Below are positions 1 through 11,203 of a stretch of DNA of 64,000 nucleotides, in pieces (position 1 is the stretch's first letter; every line of letters starts with the position of its first letter). The DNA is taken from contig CM064863.1 in assembly GCA_032719365.1 (NCBI GenBank), forward strand, positions 17,307,137-17,371,136, written 5' to 3'. The notes under the pieces are model-generated. The model ran no database searches, was not told where the DNA came from, and saw only the letters and a program-made list of their open reading frames with translations. The translations under genes were made by a program, and so were the position numbers. The stretch comes from Prinsepia uniflora (Eukaryota > Streptophyta > Magnoliopsida > Rosales > Rosaceae).

Positions 1-618
1 ACTTAGGAGCAGAATTGCTAGTGTTAGATGTCTGGGACGTCAGACATCGCGGGATGTCAGAGATTGACCCCGCGCAGCACGCGTTGCTTAGACTGTGAGA
101 TATGACGCCTGGGACGTCAAGCGTCTGGGATGCTAGACATCTGGGATGCCGATGATGCCGATGATTCATACTTGGTTGATTTTATGGTTTTTGGCCTAAG
201 GCCCTAATGATTTGAGGAAAGAAATTACTTTGGTTTTCTAAACGGTTTTTATTATATTTGAATTAACTAGTTTTCGTATGCATGCATGGTTTTTAAGTGA
301 AGGGCATAAATCTTCTTTTATCAAATGTGTTTGATTAAATTATTTGTTTTCGTTCACTCACAACTTTTGTGGTTTTTAATGCCCTTCAGGTTGATTGCGT
401 TGCGGGCTGTAGCTGAGACCGAGATATCACACTCCTCCATTAATTCTGGCGTACTCTGGAAGCCTGTCTGGGTTGCTGACCTGGGTTATCCCTTATCTAG
501 CCTTCGCGTTACACTGGGGTTAGACGGGTGTTTGGCCTTCGTGTCACATGTGGGTTAGACGGGAGCATGGCACATCCCACATGATCCCAGGGGCGATTGG
601 GATGGGTCGTGTCAGTTG
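1..618 (+). repeat. 3' tail of a long gypsy-type LTR (subfamily Y)
   Basis: The stretch around 350-618 resembles the LTR tail at 54857-55132: a 'cactcaca' block, a 'ccttcagg' block, a 'gggttagacggg' block and an end like 'gggtcgtgtca'. Its start lies outside the window. The short open frame at 325-558 is not a gene. A perfect 8 bp inverted repeat (GATGTCTG, 6 base loop) sits at 27-48. Confidence 0.55.
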
Positions 619-1116
619 AGCTCAGATGTGTCTGATCCCGAGAATGTGGCTTGTTGGTTGCCTACGCGTAGGGCTGATGTGACATGTGTTTATGTGATGA
701 TTGTGTACTTGTGAGTAGTACTGTTTGATTATTGTGCTTGATGTTCGAGTATTGTTGTTATTGGTCATGATGACTAGTTTGATGATTTTTATGTAATTTG
801 ACTTGAGAGCTAGTTTTTCATGTGTTTTACTCTATGCATGCATGTTTTATAACTAGAGGGTAAAAGAGTTCATTTTGAAATGTATTTTCAAACGATGTTA
901 TTTTTGTCCACTCACATCTTTTATGTTTTTGATGACCCTACAAGTCGTGACTCGAAGTTCGGGGCTGATCGAGAGGCGGAGGCATGGGCGAAAATCAATA
1001 TAGTCATCCCTTGTCTGACAAGTAATAAGGGTGTTTTCGGAACTTCGGTTGACTTGTCAGACGGGAGCAGAATCAGGCACGGTTATCAAAGTCCATTTGG
1101 GACGGGTCCTGTCAAA
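619..1116 (+). repeat. 3' tail of a long gypsy-type LTR (subfamily X)
   Basis: This resembles the last part of the LTR at 16153-19380: the 'cctacgcgtag' block, the 'tgtccactcaca' block, two 'cttgtcagac'-type blocks and the terminal 'gacgggtcctgtca' ending at 1116. It begins abruptly where the subfamily Y tail ends, which suggests one LTR inserted into or joined to the other. No coding potential was seen. Confidence 0.6.
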
Positions 1117-1269
1117 TCGAATAAGTTCATGACGGGTCTAAATTGACCAGGGAAAGTTTGATAATTTTGACACTAGGGGCATTTTGGTCATTTCACAAGT
1201 GGGATATTTTGTGATTGTGACATGTATCTTATCTCTTCCCTTCCTTATCCCTTTCTATTCATCGACCTA

Positions 1270-1271
1270 GT

Positions 1272-1366
<95 letters not shown>
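1270..1366. repeat. (TG)n microsatellite
   Basis: An almost pure TG dinucleotide run of about 95 bases with one interruption near 1277. It lies between an LTR tail and a copia remnant. The Cys-Val repeats in the overlapping open frame are only a translation of this run. Confidence 0.97.
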
Positions 1367-1367
<1 letters not shown>

Positions 1368-1513
1368 ATATATTTATGTGTTTATGTGTGTGTTTTGGTG
1401 GTTGAAAACCAAAACTCGAGAGGAGCAAAACTGTGAAGGAGAGGTAAGAGGAGAAAAATAGAGAAGAGAAAGAGAGAAAGAACCAAAGAAAGGAAGAAAA
1501 GAGCAAAACCATA

Positions 1514-2430
1514 TATGGCTAAGTTGGAGTGTAACTTAGCATATGAATTTGATATGAAAGATCTTGGTGGTTTATAATATTAGGCATTGAGGTTGACCGG
1601 TTTAAGAAAGGGATATGTTTGTCATAAAAAAAAATACATTCTTGACTTATTGAACGAACCATGTATGCTTGTTAGTTAGATCATTGTTGGACCTATTGAG
1701 CAAAAGCGTGGCCTAAAAGAACTTCCAAACCAAGTTCCTATATACTAATAGGGGGAGATATCATAGCATAGTTGGTCGTTTGATTTACTTATCACACACT
1801 CGACCTGGTATTGCTTATGTTGTTAGTGTGGTAAGTCATTTTATGCATAATCCTAGTGAAGTCCATAGGAATGCAGTTGTGTAAAATTTGCGGTATTTGA
1901 AGTCAGCACCAAGAAAATACCCTTTATTCTTCAAACGCAATCACAATGATGTTACATGTTATTACGATTATGATTAGGGTGGAATAGGAGACAAATTGCG
2001 TTCAACTACTAGGTACTTCGTATTTGTTGGAGGTAACTTGGTAACTTGGAGGATAAAAAAACAGAAGGTTGTGCCATTATCTAGCGCTAAGGCATAGTAC
2101 TAACCAATAGTTAAGAGGATACATGAACTATTGTGGCTGAAATAGTTTTTGGGCCAACTTGGTTTTCTACCTAATGGAGTTATGAAGTTATATAGTAATA
2201 ATCAATCAACTATCAAAATTGCAAAAAATCCCATACAATATGATAAAACTAAACATGTGGAGATTAATCGTAATTTCATATACGAGAAGTTTGAAGAGAA
2301 ATTTACTAAATTCCCATATATGAAGGCTACTAAACAGCTGGCTGATGTTGTTACCCAGGTTGTGTCTAAACGGACCTTCATTGACTCACTTGTCAAGTTG
2401 GGCATGTTTGATGTCCATGCTCCACCTTGA
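1514..2430 (+). pseudogene. Ty1/copia pol remnant (end of RT plus RNase H)
   Basis: Conceptual translation gives the typical end of a copia polyprotein. 'YEFDMKDLG' and 'GIEV' come from the end of the reverse transcriptase, 'RPGIAYVVSVVSHFMHNP' follows, and the RNase H tail has 'NNQSTIKIAKNP', 'KHVEI' and 'KQLADVVTQ'. Only the last 282 bases (2149-2430) are open; upstream there are several stops and frame changes. Gag, protease, integrase and most of RT are missing, so this is a 3' fragment of a dead element whose 3' LTR follows directly. Confidence 0.85.
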
Positions 2431-2437
2431 GAAGGAG

Positions 2438-2619
2438 TGTTAACATCAATGATACTTGTAAATATAGGAATTAGAGTACTTATTGGAATTGTAATTATTT
2501 TCCTATTTGGTCTTGTTGACCATGTGTATTGTAACAATATAAATACCTCTTAGTAAGAAGAATATAATAATTCAACTCCAATTAAAATTAACCCTAACCT
2601 TAGCCGTCTGTTTGACACA
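2438..2619 (+). repeat. Copia-type 3' LTR
   Basis: It starts 'TGTTAACATC' directly after a purine-rich tract ('gagaaggag') and the RNase H stop, as expected for the 3' LTR of the upstream copia remnant. The proposed end 'TTTGACACA' is a TG...CA guess made without a second LTR to compare, so the right boundary is uncertain. Confidence 0.6.
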
Positions 2620-3538
2620 ATCTGTTTTCTTTGAAGGAGGAGACGACTCGTTTTCTTAGAAGGAATGACTTGAATCATAAGAAGAATGAAAGAAAATTGT
2701 CTATTTAGGGTTCTCAAATAAATCCTTGCAGTGGAGGCAAAATATTTTATGACCTTAGATACATGAAATAGAAAATGAGGTGGGCTAAATACTAACGTAA
2801 TTTTTTAAATTATAAAATTTCGACGATATTAAGTGAATTTAATTGATTTAGAAAATACACGTAGAAAAAATACATATTTATACAAAAAACAACAAATAAT
2901 CATGCAACAAATATAATAAAACACTTACATTGCAATAAGTTCATATTTTACATGGACATGACATCATATTATCTCCAAAAAATTGACAATCCCACTTATT
3001 TGAGTGTACAAAACAAATTAATAAGTTGTAGCGTAAATTATCATTACATGAATTTTTCCTTTGGGTTGGAACACACCCTAGCCTTAAGGTATGGGCCATG
3101 CTTGCTTAGATAATTATATTTCTTAACTTTAAACCCATTAAAGTCCACAACTTAATCAAATCCCTTAAGATTTATGTTTTTTTTTGTTATTTTGAATACA
3201 ACTTTATTTATGCAGAATTTTTTCTAATCCTAAAATGTCTAAATTGAATATATCTGAAAATTTTAATTTTTTTAAAAAATATTTAGAAGTTATAATTGAA
3301 TATATCCGAATTTATAAAATTCTTAAAATAATTTAAAAGTGCTAATTGGATACATACCCCAAAGTTTGGAGATAATGTCCATATTATCCCTATCAATTAA
3401 ATGGGATCGTAAAAATGCCTTTAAATTTGTCATTTAAAAAATATCTTTGATAATTCTGTGTTGAATACACTCTTTAACTAGCCTCTTGCACCCACCTTCA
3501 CGTGTGTAAATTTTCTTTATTTATTTTAAAAACTAATA
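2620..3538. other. AT-rich intergenic DNA, nothing recognised
   Basis: No gene, clear repeat boundary or RNA gene was found. The sequence is very AT-rich with scattered short open frames that have no recognisable motifs. Confidence 0.6.
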
Positions 3539-6011
3539 TGTGACGCCCCGGAAATTCGAAAAAAGAAAATTTGGAAATTTTGAAGGAAAATGATGATTTT
3601 GCCCCTGGAATTGGGCGAAAAGTTGACTTTTAATTCGAGAAGTCAAACGGACTTTGACCGATGACCGTGACGTAGTTCGGGACGTCACGAGTTCATAGAT
3701 AGGTGGCACGCCCAATTCCGACATTCGAGGAAAAAGTTATGAAGTGCGAAAGTTAAGGGTAATTCGGTAAATTGGTTAAAAAGGGCCATTTGTTGACTTT
3801 TTGATCGGGAAATTATTTGGATTTTCCGGAAGTACCGTTGGATAGGTCTCGGGACACTAAATCCATAGATAGGCGGCATGCGTCAATCGGAGTCCGAACG
3901 AAAAAATTATGGGTCTAGAACTATGAGGGGCATTTTGGTAATTTATTGTAGTAAGGACAAAATGGTAATCTGCCACAACTGGGATAATTGGATAATTAAA
4001 TGGCTCATTCAGCCTAATTGGATGAGGATTTGGTCATGTAGTGACACTTGTCACCATAAGAGGGAGAATAGTGGCTTAGGTTTTGGATTAGTGGCACTTA
4101 GTTGCCTTAATTAACTAATGAACGGTTGCACATGTTCATATACTGGCAGTATTCGGCCAAAATGAAAAACAGAGAACAAAACTCATCCTTGTGATCAATT
4201 AGCAGAAACAGAGGGGAATAAGTGAAATTGAGTGACCAATTCAGTGTGTTTCGGAGAGAAAAACCGAAAGGGGAACAACGGAAATCCTAATCGAATGATA
4301 TTGAGAATACCCGAAAATCCACCTAAATTCATAAATATCGAATTTAAATTCTTAGATGGTTTCGATTGGAATTGACGATATATTTCATCTTCTGGGAGCT
4401 CAACGAAGTGAACCAAATTGATTGGGCAAGAAATTGGAGATGAATTGATCAGGAACAGACCCTGCGACGTCTGCAGATTTTGAAGGTTGAGTTCAGATAC
4501 CTTGAGGTAAGGGTTCTTGCAATTGGCTTTGAATTGATGCTTAGAATGACTATAGAATGCTCCCTGTGCAATCAATTTGATGAAATAAGATGAAATGGGG
4601 TAGAACCCGATTAGGGACCCGTCGGGTTTTGATGTCGAGTCGTGAGTTTCAGAACATGGTTTCATTAAATTGAGGTTACAGATCCTCATTAGACGTGGAA
4701 TAGATGGTAATGAGTGAAAGAATTGGAGAAATTGAGTTCGAATTCGCTAGGGATGAGTCGGGTTGGCATGCGGGTCGTAGGATCCGTTTACCAGGTAAAC
4801 GGGCGACAGGGACGACTATGCATGTACTGTAGCAAGGCGCGTGAACTCACGCGCAGCCACTTTCGGCGGCCCGTGAGGGCACGTGGTGGAGTTTCTGAGG
4901 AAGGTTTCAACAGATGTTTTACTCTATGTAATGTAACGGACATTTTAAAATTTGTTTCGAGTCAATTGGACACCGTTTCGATATTGTTTCGAGGGTCCGA
5001 AGATTTACGTTACGTATTTAATTAATATTAAATTCCCGAAAAATTATGGAAAAATTATATGATGTAAATTGACTTGTTGGTAACCCACATAATGATTTTG
5101 AACAGGATCCGAGATTCCTGACAAGTGTCGGAAATTACGGAAACGCGTGCAGCGCGGGAAACGAGCAATTGGACGGTGTGTGAGTGGACGTTTGTTTTAT
5201 AAATTGATATGCATGCATAGTTAAATGTTTTACATGATTGATTGCATGATTTGGTTTGCAATGATGTCATGATTTGTTTGGATGATTATTTATGATTTAA
5301 TGATTATTTTAATCGGTATTTTGGGCACGTTTTACGAGAAATATGTAAAGGATATTTTGGGCTAAGCCTGGAGTCAAAATGGTTTCAAAATGGATATTTT
5401 ACTTAATTGATAAGTCAATAATGATTCTGGATTATTATAATATTTTCTATGTAATATTACGGATTTACGTATAAAGGATACTTGGGCTTGAGTCCCGGTT
5501 GGTAATGATTTGACTTGGGTTGAGTCATGGATTTGATTGACATGTTGTGGGATGTAATTCCGGATGGTTTTCACTGTGATTGTGATTATGGATGCCCAGA
5601 CGGCCGGAGCTAGGGGATTACCTAGTCGACCGGAGCTTGGGGATATGATGGTATGATTGTGAGTTATTATGGTAAGCCAACTCGTCGGATGCGACTGAGC
5701 CTGGATGTACCACTCGGATGTGTCTGAGCCTGGGGATTTGTTCGCCCAGATGTGACTGAGCCCGAGGGTTGAGCCCAGAGGTGTCTGATCTCGAGAGTGT
5801 GGCTGGATGTTGGCCTACGCGTAGTGCGGATGTGATTATGTGATGGATGGTGAACTTGTGAATAGTGCGAATTGATGAATTGATTGATTAATTGGTTGCA
5901 TTGTTTGATTGATTGATTGTGATTACGTACTAGTATTGAGTATGGGTTTATGGTCGGTGTGACCAGGTACTCGTGTTTTCATATGTTTGGCCTGAGAGCC
6001 GTGTTTGATCC
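3539..6011 (+). repeat. Truncated long LTR, family X
   Basis: It starts 'TGTGACGCCCCGG' and is collinear with the LTR at 16153. It shares the 'cccctgg...gggc' block, 'gttgacttttaattcga', the segment around 3656-3710 with 'cgggacgtcacgag', the 'cactcacg/cgcgtga' block near 4850, and 'ggcctgagagcc' near 5990. It breaks off about 6010 where the Tat-type LTR begins, so roughly the last 500-1000 bases are missing. Several short open frames inside are spurious. Confidence 0.75.
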
Positions 6012-6577
6012 TGAAATGACCAACACGATGAGACCCGCTGGGGGTTCTGGGACCAGCCGCGTGGTGTTTCGGGTCTGCTGGGGCGTGGCCGTTCGGCGAG
6101 TATCCTGCAAGGACTAGACACCGGTGTGGTGCCGGCCGAAGGGGCTCCGATGCCTAAGTTAGTATCTGAGTGCCGAGAGGCAAGTAAATACAGTGCTCTG
6201 GATCGGTTCTTAGTGTCTTACCTTTGTGAAGGGTTTCGGGGTATTTATAGTAGCCATAACTGCGGTAGGTGGGCTACTGTTACGGGAGCAGGTGGTGCTT
6301 GGTGGCTGGGAGCCGTCTGACAAGCCCTGGATATCCGGAGGAGGCGCCAGCTGGAGTCCCAACCTGCCTCCGTCAGGGAGTTGGTGTGGCAGAGTTGGTT
6401 AGGTGACTGTCGCAGCCAGCTGTCGTCTGTTCACTGTCAGGTGCCGAATGGCGGGTCTGCAGTACGGTGCTGGTCGGCGGGCCGTGGGCCGTGAGGGTTC
6501 CGATCAGGCGATCGGTCGGTGGCCTTCTTGTCCTGGTGGGACCTGTGCTAGGGTGGTCGGTCGATATGGTATCAACA
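6012..6577 (-). repeat. 3' LTR of Tat-like element A
   Basis: On the minus strand it begins 'TGTTGATACC' at 6577, right after a polypurine-like tract. It shares the internal block 'caccggtgtggtgccggcc' with the LTR at 28316-28802, about 110 bases from the end in both. The two LTRs are clearly related but divergent, so they belong to different copies of one family. The outer end at 6012 has TG...CA form but lacks the 'CAACA' end seen in the partner LTR and may be slightly truncated. Confidence 0.7.
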
Positions 6578-6592
6578 TAAGTCCCCTAAGTC
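6578..6592 (-). promoter_or_regulatory. Polypurine tract of element A
   Basis: The minus strand reads 'GACTTAGGGGACTTA' immediately before the LTR start at 6577. This is the expected position and composition for the plus-strand primer of a Ty3/gypsy element. Confidence 0.55.
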
Positions 6593-7052
6593 TTTGACTG
6601 AGGTGGGGTTCCTCGGTCGAGGACTTGATATGACGGCCGGTACCTGTCGACCGACCTGGGCGGTGTTCCCTGTATCCCTAGTAGCCCCCCAAGTCGTGGA
6701 GCGAGGAAGTGCACCGTATGTCCGATTTGCAAAGGAGTCCCGTTGCCGAGTTCCGGAAGTGGCCCACCGTAAAGACCGGAAGATCGTGGAGAGGTGGCCG
6801 TGGGGAATGGCGGGGAGACGTCGGTAGCAGTGTGCTTGCCGACGAAGAGGGGAGGCGTGCCGTCGGGAAAGAGGCCGAGTGGCTCCGGTCGGCAGGCGGT
6901 ATGAATACATACCGGTGAGTGATGTACGTATGTACGTATGTAGTTGAGATACCGATGGGTATACAGTACAAGGTATTCGTAGCCGAAAGGTGGCCGTATC
7001 GGCCTGGTGACCGTCGGATCGGAAGCGCACATCTCGAGGCGGGCCAGGGGCC

Positions 7053-7059
7053 TATAAAA
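7053..7059 (+). promoter_or_regulatory. TATA box of the antisense gene in element A
   Basis: 'CCTATAAAAGGGG' is a strong plant-type TATA box on the strand opposite to pol. It lies 236 bases before the ATG at 7289. A GT-AG intron of 91 bases (7198-7288, 'AAAG|GTATAA' to 'TTTGTAG|ATG') separates the presumed leader exon (starting about 7085) from the start codon. The arrangement looks like a complete core promoter and leader of a pol II gene inside the retrotransposon. Confidence 0.6.
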
Positions 7060-7288
7060 GGGGCGAAAGCTTTCTGTCTTTTTTCACTTTTGACTCAGAG
7101 CATCAGTGGAATAATTGCGAGTGCCGACTGAATTGGAGACTGCCGATCAAGAAGAGGACGCACGTGGAACCAGTTCGACCGAGCAAAACTTTGAAAGGTA
7201 TAATTCCTGCCGTTCGGCGTCTATACTCAGCATGTGTTCCGTAGCGTAGGTGCTTAGTTGTAGCTTCTTTTCTTTTGGTAATTTGTAG

Positions 7289-9902
7289 ATGTCAGAGTCA
7301 GAGTCAAACAGTGGATCTGGGGTTAGGTCCCCTCAAGCTTTTGGCGGGGAAACACCGTCCAGTTCGGCAACCGACGGGCCGAGCGGGCGCAGTGGGTCAA
7401 CGTCCACTAGTGGGTCCACTAGCAGCACGTCGTCGTCCAGCAGTGGTGACAGCCTGGATGAGGCTCTCAGGTTGCCGCGGAAGGAGGTGAGGTAGCAGGG
7501 CGGGTGTAGAACGTCGGGTGCCGATCGGCCAAGTGAGAGGAGGACGTCTCCCCGTACTCCCCCCGTCGCCACCGTCGATTCCGAGGCTGAAGGTAGCGGT
7601 ACGGAGACGAGCTCGCCGATGGAACTAGATGCCGATGGCGTGGTGAAGGTGGAGTATGCCGTGGACTACGAGATGAACACCATTCGGCAGTCCGACCTGG
7701 ACCGGTTCAGGGAGCTGTACAACGTGCCGGAGGAGATTAAGATGACGGTACCCCCGAACAGCAAGAAGCCGAGCAGTCCGCCGGAAGGGTCGACATTATT
7801 TTACGTCGATTGCTTTGAACACGGCGTGAGGCTGCCTCTGCACCCGTGGCTCCAGGACATGATGGCGAGGGCGAACCTGGCCCTGGGGCAGCTGAACGCC
7901 AACGGCTGGATCATCCTGATCAGCCTGTACACGGCATTCCGATTGGCGGGACTGCCGGAGCCGACCTGGGGGCAACTGTGCGCCCTGTACCGCTTCAAGC
8001 GGCAGACCTACGGGTCGGGGTGGTACCAGATGGAGTGCCTGCACAAGAGTGCGCGGGGGGCGTTCATCACTGATGTGCCGACGTCGCAGAAGAGCTGGAG
8101 GCATCGGTTCTGCTGGGTATCGGGGCCGTGGGAAGGGGACGTCAGTGGGGTCTGCGCGAGGATTCCCAGCTACTTCCAGTCTGGAGGTTGTTGGTCTACC
8201 GTTCGGCTAGTAGTCGTAAGGCGTCAATTGTGGCTACCGAGGCGGAGACTGATGGTGTTGTTGTGTGTGCAGGTCCGTCCAAGGCAACGGTAACAGCAGA
8301 GGATTGGGAGGCGTGCAACCTGGTGCGAGAAAAGCTGTCCGACCTGGAACGCAGCCGGTGCGTCCTGAAGTTGCCGTCGAACCTGCTTGCCATGGGTCTC
8401 ATCTCGCCACCTGGTAAGCAAGTAATGCTGAAGTTATAGTATGTAGGCATGTCGGGGCACTAACAGTTTAGTTTTGCAGTGCACCCCCGAGTTGAACAAG
8501 CCGCTCAGAAGAAGATGAGTGAGGCGGCGGCGAAGCATGGCTCGGCTGCCGAGGGAAAGGGCAAGGAGCCGGAGGCAACCCCCCCACAGCCGCGGAGGCA
8601 AAAGACCGTGGCGTTGAAGCCCAGGGGTGCCGGCCGAGAGGAGCCCCCGTCGGGGTCCAGTTTGGGTGTTCGGCCAAATGGGCCGCCGAAGCCGACGAGG
8701 CCTGATCCGCGGCAAGGTGCCGAGCAGGCGAAGAGTCCCGTCCGGGGACTGAAGCGGCCCCTCATCGGCGGGCTGGACCAAGCCCGGGAGCGCCAGAGGA
8801 AGCTGAAGGCGGCGCGGCTTAGGCAGTCTCCTCCGGCGGCAGGAGTGTCGGAGGGAGAGGGCTCCGACCGCCGACGCAAGAGGGAGGCGGCCCTCAAGGC
8901 TCCCGAGGCGCCGATGGAAAAAACCAAGGAGGCCAGGGTGGAGATGTCGCCGCCGGCCAAGGAAAGGGTGCCGAACAGCGTACCCGGCATTGCTGCCGTC
9001 TTCATGGATCCCGTGGAGACGGGGGAGGTTGTTAGGTCGGCAAGGCCCGGGGAGGCGTGGGTGCCGGTCACACAGCAGGTGCACAGGTCATTGGCGCCGG
9101 TTGTCAATGCTTTTGTGCTTGGCTCCCAGGTGACGCCGGCAGAGATTGAGCAGATCGGCACCGGCTCCCACCCGGGTCGGTTCGCGGCCCTACTCGCCGA
9201 GCAAGCCCATGTGAGTAGTTGTGTGAGTTGGCTTTGTTTTTTGTTTGTATTTAGTGGATATATGTTTGCTGACAAGTGTGCATGGTTCGGCAGTGCTTTG
9301 GGCAGACCTACGTGGCCCTGTAGAAGGCCTCCCGGCACATGCAGAGGATGGAGGCGGAGCAGGACGTCGCGCGGCAGAGGGAGGAGAGGCTGCGTGCCCG
9401 GGAGAAGGAGGGTCATGCTGCGCGGAGGCGGGTGGCGGAGCTGGAGAAGGAACTCCAGCGGGAGAAGGCCCGGGCGGAGGCAGCCGAGAGGGGAATTGCG
9501 GACCGGGAGGAAACGGTGCACGCCTTCTCCCAGCAGCTGAACGAGCAGGAGAAAGTCATGGGGGAGCTGCAGGGGGAAGTGGAGCGGCTGCGCGTCCTGC
9601 TATCTGCCGATCGGCAGAAGACCCTGGAGGACTTCATGGTTGACCCGGTGTACGCGAATCATCTCGACCTGGCGCTTGCCGAGGTGGAAGATGATTGCGT
9701 ACAACGGGTGTTGTACTTCAATCCAGGGGTCCCTCTCAACTTCCCGTGGCTGGATGAGCCCCTCGCGCTGACCAAGACTTTCTCACTGGACGGGCAACCG
9801 TCGAATGCCGAGGGCGAGCGGCCGGCCGGTGCGGAGAAAGCGGCAGAGGCGTCCACTGCCGACCAGGCTGAGGCGGCAGACGAGGAGGTGGTGGTGGTGT
9901 GA
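7289..9902 (+). pseudogene. Antisense multi-exon gene of element A (Transposase_28-like, coiled coil)
   Basis: Four exons fit in phase: 7289-8186, 8273-8413, 8480-9210 and 9294-9902, all with GT-AG introns (86, 66 and 83 bases), 793 codons in total. The start has a Ser-rich segment. About residues 110-300 carry a domain with 'GVRLPLHPWLQDM', 'ALGQLNANGWIIL', 'GLPEPTWGQLCALYRFKR' and 'WRHRFCWVSGPWE', the pattern I know from the plant family annotated as putative gypsy type transposon (PF04195, from memory). Then come a basic Pro/Arg/Lys-rich linker, a long Glu/Arg/Gln-rich coiled coil (about 9324-9640) and an acidic Val-ended tail. Two in-frame TAG codons (7493, 9321) interrupt it; at 9321 the change is CAG to TAG. 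It lies opposite to pol between pol and the 3' LTR. Its biochemical role is unknown. Confidence 0.75.
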
Positions 9903-10377
9903 GGCCGAGGGCCGTGTAGATAGTTTTTGTATGCTTTTGTTGTTTTTGTAATCCGGGGGATGCCCCGTGTAGCATGTAGTTCGGATGTTTAAAGAGTAAT
10001 AAAATTGTTCTTGGCAAAGTTGATATGTATCACACTTGGCATTTTTTTTTTGAAATGAGGACTGCCGACAGGCGAGTACTTGGCATTTTTGGCATATGTG
10101 TAGGCATGCCGATCCACGGTCATGACCATAAACCCAGACCGTACTGGTCGTAACCACCGAATAAAATTGTAATGAATGCTTTGCGGCGGTATGCAAAGTA
10201 GGTGCCGTGTTGGTCACCGGGAGTGCCGATCGGCAATGGTGAATAGGCCACGTTGTAGTTGAGTATGAGGCTAACGCTTGGATAAATAAAAGAACATTTT
10301 GCCGGAAAGGCAAGTTCGACTGGAGATAGCCAAGTCGAATTACAGTAAAGCATAACGTAATGTACATGGGGTGTGTT
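9903..10377. other. Spacer between the antisense gene and the pol stop of element A
   Basis: The two genes converge here, so both 3' ends should lie in this stretch. A plant-like polyadenylation context ('gagtaataaaattg' near 9995) follows the antisense gene. No other coding sequence was seen. Confidence 0.5.
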
Positions 10378-11148
10378 CTAATTATAAAATAACTTGAGAT
10401 GATCCGCGTGCCACGGGTGTGTAAGCAGACGTCCATCTGCAGTCTGAAGCTCATAGGTGCCTGGTCGACAAATTCGGGTCACGAGGTAGGGGCCCTCCCA
10501 CGTGGGCCCGAGTGTCCCGTCAGCACGCTCCTTAGTGGCCAAGCTGACCTTGCGAAGGACCCAGTCACCGACCTGGAAACTGCGTCCGTGAACACGAGAG
10601 TTGTAGTAGCGAGCAACTCGCTGTTTGTGTGCCAGGTTGCGGAGGTTGGCTTGGTCGCGGCTTTCCTCAATAAAGTTGAGATTTTGTGTGAGGAGCTCCG
10701 CATTCTCCCGTGGATCATAGGATAGGACTCGATAAGAGGTCTCTTCGATTTCCACGGGGACGACGGCTTCAGTCTCGAAAGTCAAGGCGAAGGGTGTCTC
10801 CTGTGTCGATGTCCGGTAGGACCAGAGAACATCGGATAGGAGGTCGGACCATTGGCCTTTCGGGGTGTCGTGGAGTCGAGCCTTGAGGTTGTGTTTGATG
10901 AGCTTGTTTACGGCTTCCACCTGTCCGTTAGCCTGTGGATGTGCCACCGAGGCGAAGCAGAGCTGGATGCCATAGGTGTCGCAAAAGTGTCGGAAACGGG
11001 CAGAGTCGAACTGAGTGCCGTTGTCCGTGACGATCGTGTGGGGGATACCAAAGCGACAGATGATGTTCTGGTAAACAAAGCTCTCGACCTGGGCGGCCGT
11101 GATTGTTTTGAGGGGCTTTGCCTCGGCCCATTTAGTGAAATAATCCAC
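10378..11148 (-). CDS. Integrase, C-terminal two thirds (element A)
   Basis: Ty3/gypsy integrase inserts cDNA into the host genome. The core begins abruptly at 'VDYFTKWAEAK' and continues without stops. The second catalytic Asp is in 'IVTDNGTQF', the Glu in 'NGQVEAVNKLI', then 'GDWVLRKVSLATK' and 'GPTWEGPYLVTRI' form the C-terminal DNA-binding part, ending 'HPWHADHLKLFYN'. The zinc-binding N-terminus and the first catalytic Asp are absent because the sequence upstream (above 11148) switches to element B. The reading frame upstream of 11148 is not integrase. The intact state of what remains suggests a fairly recent break. Confidence 0.85.
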   Translation of the reverse strand: MDYFTKWAEAKPLKTITAAQVESFVYQNIICRFGIPHTIVTDNGTQFDSARFRHFCDTYGIQLCFASVAHPQANGQVEAVNKLIKHNLKARLHDTPKGQWSDLLSDVLWSYRTSTQETPFALTFETEAVVPVEIEETSYRVLSYDPRENAELLTQNLNFIEESRDQANLRNLAHKQRVARYYNSRVHGRSFQVGDWVLRKVSLATKERADGTLGPTWEGPYLVTRICRPGTYELQTADGRLLTHPWHADHLKLFYN

Positions 11149-11203
11149 AGATGTGTGTATGCTGAAGTGTGAGTATTGTGGCTGACCGTTTCTCGATGTG
11201 CAG
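11149..11203. other. Junction between elements A and B
   Basis: On the left, minus-strand integrase of element A runs up to 'VDYFTKW'. On the right, a plus-strand exon of the antisense gene of element B starts after a 'tgtgcag' acceptor at 11203. Integrase N-terminus, RT and gag of A, and the N-terminal half of B's antisense gene with its LTR, are all missing. This is the point where the two elements were joined. Confidence 0.65.

Noticed and set aside
1222..1461. Open frame with long Cys-Val repeats
   Set aside because: It is only the TG microsatellite read in one frame.
8434..9521. Long minus-strand frames opposite the antisense gene of element A
   Set aside because: They arise from GC-rich codon bias; the plus strand has the intron-exon structure and family motifs. 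The minus strand shows no retroelement domain.
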